Source: CAZSMK01 sp964608095
GTDB lineage: Bacteria; Sumerlaeota; Sumerlaeia; MWCT01; JAGHBZ01
Direction: 5' to 3'
Assembly (NCBI GenBank): GCA_964608095.1
Contig: CAZSMK010000127.1
Span: 1 to 13,908 of the forward strand
DNA length: 13,908 nt
Below the pieces are notes generated by a model. That model was given only the letters and a program-made list of their open reading frames with translations, was not told the origin of the DNA and ran no database searches. A program made the translations under genes and the position numbers. This document shows positions 1-7,800 of the stretch, piece after piece. Numbering within the stretch: position 1 is the stretch's first letter; each line of letters starts with the position of its first letter.

Positions 1-3
1 CAT

Positions 4-61
4 TTCATGCTCACGCATGAAGGTAGGGGGAAACCCTTTGGAAAAAGGGTTCTTCCCCTAC
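4..61. repeat. Two adjacent hairpins at the left edge
   Basis: TTCATGC-TCAC-GCATGAA (4-21) is followed directly by a longer hairpin at 23-61. Its outer arms are GTAGGGG and CCCCTAC, its inner arms AACCCTTT and AAAGGGTT, around a GGAA loop. The second has no run of Ts after it, so it reads as a dispersed palindrome and not as a terminator. Confidence 0.75.
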
Positions 62-120
62 ACCCCTTTCCTAAACCTTTACTCAGTATAACGAAAAAAT
101 GCATCCTTTCCCCAAGAGCT

Positions 121-288
121 GGGTCGTAACGTCGCCGCGGGGAACGGGGTCTGGCTTCTCCTCGAAGGGATTTTTCTTGCACGAAGCCTGACCCCTTTAG
201 TGTAGCCTCGCCGTGGCGAATGGGTATAACTTCAAAAAAACGATAGCGATTTAAAGAAGTAGGATAAGCGTCCTCGCTTGTCCTCTAA
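121..288. repeat. Left copy of compound palindrome-REP repeat
   Basis: A palindromic block (GGGGTCTGGCTTC at 146-158 against GAAGCCTGACCCC at 183-195, one mismatch) is followed by a REP hairpin, AGGATAAGCG-TCCT-CGCTTGTCCT (261-284). Bases 173-240 are an exact 68-bp inverted match to 13683-13750 at the other end of the cassette, and similarity continues through the REP with small gaps. The 5' half of the palindrome is more decayed than in the right copy. Confidence 0.88.
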
Positions 289-344
289 TCATAATCGTTC
301 ACGCTATCTGCTTTTATCCACAAATCTCCACTTACGAAAAAGAT

Positions 345-437
345 CTCATTTTAACGCAGAGCCCGCGAATGAACGCTAAGAACGCAGATTATTTTTAATC
401 TCTGAATGTAGTTCTCTGCGAATTCTGCGTTGAAACC
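345..437. repeat. 93-bp direct repeat, copy 1
   Basis: This starts CTCATTTTAACGCAG and ends TCTGCGTTGAAACC. It matches 508-600 at 92 of 93 positions (one A/T difference). Its ends are partly self-complementary (AACGCAGA against TCTGCGTT), so each copy can fold back. It has no coding potential. Confidence 0.93.
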
Positions 438-507
438 TATCTTAAAAAAATTCCTGAAATGTATAATCCTACGGTTATAGGTAATCTTTCATTGCAAGAG
501 CAAAGAC

Positions 508-600
508 CTCATTTTAACGCAGAGCCCGCGAATGAACGCTAAGAACGCAGATTTTTTTTAATCTCTGAATGTAGTTCTCTGCGAATTCTGCGTTGAAACC
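508..600. repeat. 93-bp direct repeat, copy 2
   Basis: This is the second copy of the repeat at 345-437, 70 bp after it and in the same orientation. The near-identity indicates a recent duplication or frequent conversion. Confidence 0.93.
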
Positions 601-673
601 GATACTAAATAAATTTCTCCTATCACCACGTATCTCCACTCATCCACGCTAATTTATTTTTATCCAATAAAGT

Positions 674-697
674 AGGATAAGCGTCCTCGCTTGTCCT
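674..697. repeat. REP hairpin, second left-margin copy
   Basis: AGGATAAGCG-TCCT-CGCTTGTCCT is identical to the copy at 261-284 and in the same orientation, with matching flanking bases (AGT before, CT after). It pairs over 10 bp with one mismatch (G-U as RNA). Confidence 0.9.
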
Positions 698-741
698 CCT
701 GCTATCATAACAATTTCCGATACTACTAACGTTCTCCAGCT

Positions 742-760
742 GACAACCGAGACGGTTGTC
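742..760. repeat. REP-like hairpin of a related type
   Basis: GACAACCG-AGA-CGGTTGTC is a perfect 8-bp stem followed by CTACG. The shared GACAA...TTGTCCTAC ends suggest kinship with the AGGACAAGCG repeats. Confidence 0.8.
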
Positions 761-1130
761 CTACGATACTGTAACATAACCCTCCCCGCTTATCGCTCTA
801 CTAATACTCGCGGTTGTGCGGCGCACTCCTATAATGTCTTTACCGAAACACGAAATCACCTCTGGGAGAGGGACTGAACAAAAGTTCAGGGAGAATTCGC
901 CGTGACGGATGGGCTCAACGTTGCGCCGTGAAGAATCGAGGACGCACCGTGCCAAAGTGCGAAACAAGCTGGACACGTCTGATATGTAAAAAAATCTTAA
1001 CCATGCTCTAATATGTACGTTTAAGGGGGGCTTGCCTTTATTCTTACAAAGCTGATGGAGATCGATTTGCAAATGCGAAGTACGAAAAAGTTTGCTCTTG
1101 CCCCTACCTATCTAAGATTTTATCTTTATA

Positions 1131-3872
1131 TCACTCAGATTCCTCATGGATATTGACTTTCCCCGATATATTCAAATCATCCAAGATTTGGCAAAGTTCT
1201 GATTTAACTGATTCGGCAATATCCTGTGTAAAAGTTACTCTAAAATCGACGTTTATTTCTAAATTTTCTCCTGACCTGAGTTTAGGAATTATTTTGGTAC
1301 CAAAACGGTTCCAGAGCTCAGGGAGAACTGAACCTGTTATTATGAGTCTCTGTACCTTTTTATCTTTCGCCGGTTCAGGTATTGGAGATTCAGGAACGGC
1401 CGGCTTGGGTGTTATTGGTGGTACTGGAGGTCTCTCTTTTAATTTCTCTGCTTCTTCCTTCTTCAACAGAAATACATCTTTTTCAAACGAGACTTCAGAT
1501 GAATCAAGCATTTCTTTGAACCAGATTCGTGAATATGATCCGTCGGTTTTAAGACCTGTTGCAAGTCCGCACTCACCCTTTTCTACAAAAGAGGGGATTT
1601 TATCTCGAAGGACCGCATCAGGATCAATTAAGCGAGTTAAAGAACCATTTACGAAACTCTGTCTAAGGCTTGCCAGTGGCCATGCTCCTGAATCTTTAAA
1701 GGCGGGGGGCCAATTACGATAGAGAAAACCGGAACCTATAGATTTATTCAAGAGACTCTCTGAATTTAACGAAGCGATTACTCTCCCGCACAAGGTTTCC
1801 GAGCTGCTCGCATGACCCGCCCCCAAATCGATTGCTTTTATGTCATCTGGTTCCTTGTTATCATAGAGAGCTACGAACCTATAATCTGCCCAGACTTGAT
1901 CCCTCGCGGCTATTTCGGCATCCTTTATCATTGCATGGATATTGGATCGATCACTCCGGTCGTAATCATCGCCCAGGAATCCTTCTGCAAGATCCTGATA
2001 AACGCGTTTCCATGCCAACCATAACTCAATCTTATCTTGTAATTCCCGACCAGGCTTTTTGAAACACAATACCAAAGAAGCGGGATAAAGGCGTGGAGAT
2101 TTACCTCGTTGCTTTGTCCACTCAGCTACAATTTTACGCATTTCATTATTGCTTGTCCATTCCTGAGTAGGATCCATAATGACAAGGGTTAATCGTGGCG
2201 TATCCTGAATATCATTACCATCGGAAGGAAAAAGAACCATGGGAAGAGAAGCGCCCTTGCCGAATTCCGCCTTTACAACATCTCTCATGGCGGGATATAC
2301 CTGTTTCTCATCATCAAGAGAAGCCCGGCGATCGCTCACTACTTTTTTCAGCGTAGGTTTATGATGAATCATAAAACCATCGGAACCGACCTTCCTAAGG
2401 AAGAATGATTTTGCTTCCAATGAAAAAGCGGCATTGTCGATAGTTGTCGTATCCAGCTCAGGTTCCCCTAAAGCGAACCTGATCTCAGGAAGATGTGCAA
2501 CCTTGTCCACCTGTCCTCCGGAAGATTCAAATAATATGGTTGTTGCCACACGACGATGAATATCCCGAAGAGGTCCTTTTGTGTCGGCATCAAGAGCTCG
2601 TGCATGAGACTGTGCTCCTGAAATATCAGCCTCAATGGCTGCGAGGAGTTTCTGCTCGCCCAGCTGTCCGAGAATAACAGCACGGAACTCCGGGGCATCG
2701 AGCGGCGCTGATCCGAGCGTTATCAACGGTTCCCGTCGCGCTCCCTCATATCCTTCTCGAAATGCCATTGAAATCCATTGTGCCAGCATTGCCAGGGTAC
2801 CGCGTGTTTGCTGATATTGAGGAAGAGCTTGCCATTTCCTCTGGAATACCGAAAGAGTCGAAGGATGAAAAGGATAACATGCTTCGAATCTGTCCTGCAG
2901 AAATTTTCGTGCTTTGGTTTCCGTTGTTGTGGTATCCACGGCAGTCCATTCAGGGGGAAGTTGTGCTCTTCTCTCGAAACACCAATGTGCATACGTTCTC
3001 GCCATATTTGTCCGGACACGGTCACTACCCAGATCTTCAAACAGTCTTCGCCGAACCACTTCGCTGATTTCAGACTCGTCGTTTGCAATCAAGTCACGTG
3101 CGACACGTCTTACCACCTTCGTTATTTTGTCCTGCCATTTCAAATCCCAATCCGTCATCTCGACCTGGCTTCGAGGAAGACTGATGACAAGAGCACCGTG
3201 TGTAGTTTGAGTCATTGCACGATTAAGGTTATCAAAAAATGCATAACATTGATCAGCTATATCGCGATGGCGGTTAAAGAAATTCAGTACCTCATCCATA
3301 AGAATAAGAACCGGACCGTTAGCCATGCTGAAGAGGCCCAAGAGTGATTTTGTTCCAGGGGGAGTTTTCATGGCTGCGCTTCCGAGTGCTTTAACACCTT
3401 TGTCACCAGCCAACTGACGTGCAATATCAATCCATGGTGTTTCTTTGCCGGGATGCGGATCCCATGCATTCCCGACAAAAGCGGCGACTCGAACATCTTC
3501 AACAACAGGCAGCTCGGATTGTGATAGCATATCGGAAGTTTCTTGATTTTTTAATAACGCCTTACCGCTTTTTGCTATATGATAAAGCAAGGTCAGGGTA
3601 TGGGTTTTACCCCCACCGAACTGTGTGATCAGGGTGAGAACTGGAGAGGTATTTTGAGTTTTCCCGGCCAACCTCCTGAGCACCATACCAGCATGTTCTC
3701 GCAAGGCACGGGTAAAACAGGTCCTTGAGAAGAATTTTCTCGGATTCTGATAATCTTCAGGAGCATTCCCGGCAATCACCTGCTCAAACGCTATAGCGAA
3801 CTCATCCGGGCTAAATGAACGCCCCTCCCGAACTTCTTTTCTGGGTGTGGTGATTTTATACCACGCTTCCAT
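1131..3872 (-). CDS. DUF499 P-loop ATPase of anti-phage island
   Basis: This 913-residue ATPase of the DUF499/COG1483 family has Walker A in FGGGKTH (85-91) and Walker B in PVLILMDEVLNF (187-198, D193/E194). The AAA-like core is followed by a long middle region. A proline-rich linker (about 812-839) leads to a small C-terminal domain (840-913) with the VxRLxxxGxVPxxxWxxF-like pattern common in this family. It regularly accompanies DUF1156 methyltransferases and SNF2 helicases and is thought to power DNA recognition or restriction; the exact reaction is unknown. The start is firm: GGAGGA lies 6 nt before the ATG. It is the last gene of the run. With 186 bp before it, including a small-RNA gene on the other strand, it may also have its own promoter. 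No intrinsic terminator was found after the stop. Confidence 0.92.
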   Translation of the reverse strand: MEAWYKITTPRKEVREGRSFSPDEFAIAFEQVIAGNAPEDYQNPRKFFSRTCFTRALREHAGMVLRRLAGKTQNTSPVLTLITQFGGGKTHTLTLLYHIAKSGKALLKNQETSDMLSQSELPVVEDVRVAAFVGNAWDPHPGKETPWIDIARQLAGDKGVKALGSAAMKTPPGTKSLLGLFSMANGPVLILMDEVLNFFNRHRDIADQCYAFFDNLNRAMTQTTHGALVISLPRSQVEMTDWDLKWQDKITKVVRRVARDLIANDESEISEVVRRRLFEDLGSDRVRTNMARTYAHWCFERRAQLPPEWTAVDTTTTETKARKFLQDRFEACYPFHPSTLSVFQRKWQALPQYQQTRGTLAMLAQWISMAFREGYEGARREPLITLGSAPLDAPEFRAVILGQLGEQKLLAAIEADISGAQSHARALDADTKGPLRDIHRRVATTILFESSGGQVDKVAHLPEIRFALGEPELDTTTIDNAAFSLEAKSFFLRKVGSDGFMIHHKPTLKKVVSDRRASLDDEKQVYPAMRDVVKAEFGKGASLPMVLFPSDGNDIQDTPRLTLVIMDPTQEWTSNNEMRKIVAEWTKQRGKSPRLYPASLVLCFKKPGRELQDKIELWLAWKRVYQDLAEGFLGDDYDRSDRSNIHAMIKDAEIAARDQVWADYRFVALYDNKEPDDIKAIDLGAGHASSSETLCGRVIASLNSESLLNKSIGSGFLYRNWPPAFKDSGAWPLASLRQSFVNGSLTRLIDPDAVLRDKIPSFVEKGECGLATGLKTDGSYSRIWFKEMLDSSEVSFEKDVFLLKKEEAEKLKERPPVPPITPKPAVPESPIPEPAKDKKVQRLIITGSVLPELWNRFGTKIIPKLRSGENLEINVDFRVTFTQDIAESVKSELCQILDDLNISGKVNIHEESE

Positions 3873-3892
3873 TACAGTCCTCCTGTATTACT

Positions 3893-3908
3893 AAAAATGA
3901 ACATTTTT
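3893..3908. promoter_or_regulatory. Operator-like palindrome between DUF499 and the small-RNA promoter
   Basis: AAAAATG-AA-CATTTTT is a perfect 7-bp inverted repeat. It sits 14 bp upstream of the small-RNA -35 box and 20 bp upstream of the DUF499 start. The place suits a regulator acting on the divergent pair, but such an A/T-rich palindrome can occur by chance. Confidence 0.35.
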
Positions 3909-3921
3909 ATGCATTTACCCC

Positions 3922-3950
3922 TTGACTTTCTTTAAAGAGGGTAATATAAT
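3922..3950 (+). promoter_or_regulatory. Strong sigma70-type promoter for the small RNA
   Basis: TTGACT (3922-3927) and TATAAT (3945-3950) are separated by exactly 17 bp, so 11 of 12 consensus positions match. Transcription should start near 3957. It points to the right, opposite to all the protein genes here. It is the best promoter seen in the window. Confidence 0.82.
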
Positions 3951-3956
3951 TTAATA

Positions 3957-4066
3957 TATTTTATAAATTTTGCGACCAAGACAGCCGTAAGTGTGCGACT
4001 GGTGGGAGTTTACTCCCCTTGGCCGCAGCAATTGTACCCCTGGCGAAAGCCGGGGGTTTTATTTTT
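3957..4066 (+). ncRNA. Predicted structured small RNA beside DUF3800
   Basis: About 110 nt lie between a near-consensus promoter and an intrinsic terminator, with no plausible ORF. By hand it folds as a multibranch RNA. P1 pairs GCGACCAAG (3972-3980) with CTTGGCCGC (4018-4026), with one A-C mismatch. Inside it, P2 pairs CAG/CTG (3982-3984 with 3999-4001) and CGTA/TGCG (3986-3989 with 3994-3997). P3 pairs GGGAG with CTCCC around a TTTA loop (4004-4017). P1, P2 and P3 are almost contiguous, forming a three-way junction. A 10-nt linker leads to the terminator stem at 4037. It is antisense to the DUF3800-DUF499 spacer and converges on the DUF3800 gene. It may belong to the DUF3800-linked RNA motifs, or be new; it could also act as an antisense regulator. 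Existence is fairly well supported, function is not. Confidence 0.72.
4037..4066 (+). terminator. Intrinsic terminator of the small RNA
   Basis: CCCCTGGC (4037-4044) pairs with GCCGGGGG (4049-4056) over a GAAA tetraloop (8 bp with one T-G pair), then TTTTATTTTT (4057-4066). The T-run is only on the plus-strand 3' side, fixing the direction. It overlaps the DUF3800 stop codon (4059-4061). Confidence 0.88.
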
Positions 4067-4790
4067 CTGGCCATATCTTAATCCCATAACCTTGCCATCG
4101 TCCGTTGTGCTTCCAGAATCTGTGCTTAATAATACTAAAACTTTGTTGGTTTTTCAAAGTCATCTCACGATAAAAGACATGCGAACATATATCAGCGATT
4201 TGGATCATATTACATGTATGTGATTTGGCAAAAAATGTACTCTCAACAATACGAAGGGGTTTTAAATGAGAACTATATGCTTGTAAATATGATTGAAAAT
4301 ACCTCAGATTATCATCGCTCGTTTCACATACCGGATCGAGAACAACAATACCCGACTTGTCCTTCTGGAAATCAAGATAAGAATTATAACGTTCGAGTAA
4401 TAATTCGAGTGAACGAACATCAGGTTTCTTGATCCGGTCTGGATGAGTTAATCTGACTCTCTTTTTATCAATTGCAACTCCAAGAATCGTAATATCATTA
4501 GAATGTGCGATTAAGAATAGGAGATCGTTATAAAAAGACACTCTTCGTGCTTTATCCCAACTAGAGAATATTTGTCCCCCTTTGAGAATCCAGGATGCTT
4601 TGATCTCAGCATCCCATCGAAGTCCTTTATCATTTTTGAACTGTTTTAATTGCTTATCCCATCTTTTCCATTTCCAACCATGAATAATAACGCCAATACG
4701 TGTAAAAAATGTAGAACCTTTCCATCCTCTCCATTTTCCATCAGAAGGATAACCTGGATCACCAGATTCATCGACAAACATCATATGCAT
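4059..4790 (-). CDS. DUF3800 RNase H-like protein
   Basis: This 243-residue protein opens with the DUF3800 signature FVDESGDPG (5-13). The family has an RNase H-like fold. Acidic residues placed as in such metal sites are D7, E62 (AEIKAS), D152 (VVLDPV) and D200 (IQIADICSHVF). Two ATGs lie at the 5' end; GGGAGG 9 nt before the first supports that start, though the third codon is possible. It begins 57 bp after the methyltransferase stop and ends 186 bp before DUF499. That downstream gap holds a small-RNA gene on the other strand, whose terminator overlaps this stop codon. DUF3800 genes have been reported beside several structured RNA motifs, so the protein may bind or process that RNA. Its enzymatic role is unknown. 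The gene is visibly A+T-rich compared with the methyltransferase ends. Confidence 0.9.
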   Translation of the reverse strand: MHMMFVDESGDPGYPSDGKWRGWKGSTFFTRIGVIIHGWKWKRWDKQLKQFKNDKGLRWDAEIKASWILKGGQIFSSWDKARRVSFYNDLLFLIAHSNDITILGVAIDKKRVRLTHPDRIKKPDVRSLELLLERYNSYLDFQKDKSGIVVLDPVCETSDDNLRYFQSYLQAYSSHLKPLRIVESTFFAKSHTCNMIQIADICSHVFYREMTLKNQQSFSIIKHRFWKHNGRWQGYGIKIWPEK

Positions 4791-4847
4791 TGGATGTTTC
4801 CTCCCTCATTTTCTAATCTATGTAAAGCTGTTCGTCATGTATAATTA

Positions 4848-7800
4848 TCATCTCGGAAGAGCCAGCAGCATGGCGTCGAGCAAGCGCTTTTCTTCGCTGG
4901 TTCGTGGATAGAGGGCAGAAAGGGCGTTCGCAAGCCTGAGAAAATCCGGTCCTCGTTGCATCTCTCCCTTGAGCATGGTTCGAAGCGCCTTGGACCTACC
5001 GCTTGCCTGGAGCAGCATAGCGGCATGAACACGATCAAGGGTTGTCGCCTCACGCTCTGTGGAAAGATCAGTATCTCCTACTGTAAAATCAATCCTCTTC
5101 TTTTTTCTTTTCCCTTGACCCCGGACCTCCACAGGGCTTTCAAGGTCAGCGAACAAGGTAAGCTGCACGTGTGTCGGTTTCTCGGTCTCGATCATATCCG
5201 CAACAGCGGCGGCTCCTTCTGTTCCAAAAAGCTGCTTTGCACGAGCCTTGACAGGGATCAATTTTACAATGCCTTTCTCGGTCTTGATGATTCGATCTTC
5301 CCAGTCCTGGAGATGTATTCCGAGCGGTTGTGCAAAACGGCGAACTACATCATAAATCAGGCTTAATCCTGCCTGTTTTTTTCCACTTCCTGCTCCTTCC
5401 CCTTCCTCTTCGGAGTCCGACTTCTTACCATTCATCCCTTCCGTAGCCTGCAACGTCCAGAGGAAGAGGGCGGTAAGCCGAGCATCTTCTTCAAGTGCTC
5501 CGGCAGCGCTGTTTCTCGCTCTCGCTTCGGGTGTACCGAGAACCTGCTCGAGAGCAGTTCTGCCGATAATTTCCCATACATAAGCGAGAAAACCGCGTTT
5601 GTATGGCTCGATGGCTTCCGGATTTCCACCAAGAGATATAACGTGACCTTCTGCATCCTCGACCTGTGAATATTGACTATATAATTCGAGCGCTGGACCT
5701 ATACTTGCAAAGACAAGGTCCGCGCCACGGATTCCCTCCGACTGAAGCCTTTCCATCCAGTCTCCCACCCGTTTCGGTAGTGCTCGGTGAATTTCATTCC
5801 AATCACCTACCGGTGCATCCTCAGGTCGAGGGCGACAGACAAGATGAACACTGGTGGCAAGAGCAGCCGATTCCATGGCTCGAAGTCTTGATCCCATCTC
5901 TGTTGCAATTGGCCAAGAACCGGTTATAATCCAGTTTCCCTTTATTAGCCCTCCAAGGAGAGCTTCCCATCCTTCCGTGGTCTTATGAGCAAATACAACT
6001 GAAGCAATACCATCTTCTCTAAGAATTCGTCTCCCCTCTGAAAATGCTTTACCCATTGATTTTTCATAAAAAGCCCGATCCTTTTTTCGACCGTCTTCAG
6101 TTAAACTAACTTCATCTTGAATTATTTCACGTTTTTTCGGGGTCAATGAGTTTTGTGGGTCGAAGGGATCTTTCAATAATGGATTATCAGGTAATGTCCT
6201 CTTAAGCCAGACATAAAAGAAATCAGATAGGTCAGCATAAGGGACAGCATCATAATAAGGAGGGTCTGTAAACCAAATTGTTGAAGAACAATCGGGAAGA
6301 TTTGATTTCGTTGCATCATTTAATTCTACATTGCCAATGTTCATATCAGTAACCGCAGACAAAAAACCTTCGACTGAGCGATTTAGCATGCTACTCCATG
6401 AACCCGTAGTACTAGCTGTAGCCACAGCTTCACCGAAATCCCAAACTATTGGAATGGCTTGTCTCGCAAAAAGGTGATCTATACATTCCGAACTTGCTCT
6501 CCAAGTTGTAAGGGAATTTTCTAGATCAGCCATTTTGCTCAGTATTAGGGCTACGGAAGGTTCTTCATCTTTTTTCATTATTATATTTGAGATTGATATC
6601 AAAGACAATTTCTGTCTTGACGAAAACAAATCCCCCCACTGCATCATGCCATATCTTTGAACACGGAATCCAAGTGTACCTATAGGAGGAAGAGGTTCGC
6701 CCGATATCGGGCTCAATCCATTAGGGAGTTTTTGAGAGGCAATTTCTTCGAGGCGTTGCGTTGCTTTCCAGACTGCGTCATAGTCACGTTTTTCCGGTAA
6801 CCGGTAGAAACGTCCACGTTCACCAGGTTTAACGGTTACGACGGCAAGAAGCCGTGCCCCACCTATTCGTTTCGGAATCCCCGTTTGTACCTCAGGCATC
6901 TTGCCTGCAGTGTGAGGATTAAATTCATTATCTACGTTATTGTTTTGCAGGCTGGAAGCCTGCTCTACATCATCGTTTTTTTGGCTTGAAGACTGCGATA
7001 CGTTTTCAAAGATAACATCAGCGCCGCCGCGTTGTTTCCTCAATTGTGCCCTAACCCGCTCAGGAGAGAGAACTGTGCCGCAACAAGGACACCTTGCCTT
7101 TGCACGAGTAACGGTGCCCGAAGGTACTTCTTCCTCACTCTCAGGCTGGAATATTTCGAACTCGATTGTAGCGCAGGCATCCTGCCTGCTTTTTCTCCCG
7201 TTACTCGATACATTACCTGATTCATCTTCCCCTTCAAGCCAGAGATATTGCCACTCCTCCGGTACCTTACACAACCCAGCCTGGACGGGATTCATCCGTA
7301 TATATTCAAGGATTCTCCCATAATCTTCCTCGTCCCTTACGAGGTGATCATACGACTCGCGTTGCCAGAAATCTTTTCTCGGACGTTCGAGTAGCTTGTT
7401 AGCTTCGGTTGCGGTGAACGACTTCCAGCTATGGGTAATTTCCGATAACGTATGATTACCCATAGGTGTAACAAGAACGTGAATATGGTTAGACATAATT
7501 ACATATGAGTGAAGAGTATAACGACTACCATTGAAATGCTGTAATGCATTAGATATCATTTGAGAAATTCGAGAATCCTGGAGAAAGCAATCACCATGAC
7601 CGTCGTCGAGATATTTATCGATTTTTTCGGAAAAAGCCTCATCAAGTTTTCTCTGCTGTTCTTTAGTAAGAGTTTTTGAAGCACGTAAAAGCAATTCTTT
7701 ATCTTTTTTTTGTTCCTCTTTAAGTTGCTTAAGGACTTTTTGCGGTAATGAACCCGCCAGGCGGAAAGTAACAAAATATGTGGAGTCTTCGGCTTTTAAG

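Larger units (their letters stand above)
601..1130. other. Gene-free left margin, remainder
   Basis: Beyond the REP hairpins this stretch holds a perfect hairpin CTGAAC-AAAA-GTTCAG (874-889) and an ATTCGCCGTG motif (895-904) that matches the arm of the large end palindrome. The one open frame of over 100 codons (minus strand, 1072-761) has no ribosome binding site and overlaps these repeats. No RNA gene or DUF499 terminator is evident. Confidence 0.6.

Noticed and set aside
761..1072. 103-codon minus-strand frame as a gene
   Set aside because: No ribosome binding site, no recognisable domain, and it overlaps hairpins and the ATTCGCCGTG repeat motif; it reads like translated repeat.
2778..3347. 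189-codon plus-strand frame opposite DUF499
   Set aside because: Shadow of the DUF499 gene, whose ATPase motifs lie in the other strand; no domain of its own seen.
4037..4056. The stem as a terminator for the DUF3800 transcript
   Set aside because: On the minus strand no T-run follows the stem; the T-run is only on the plus-strand side.
3957..4066. The small RNA as a tRNA or tRNA-like gene
   Set aside because: No acceptor stem of 7 bp, no T-loop GTTCGA-type motif, and it ends in an intrinsic terminator.
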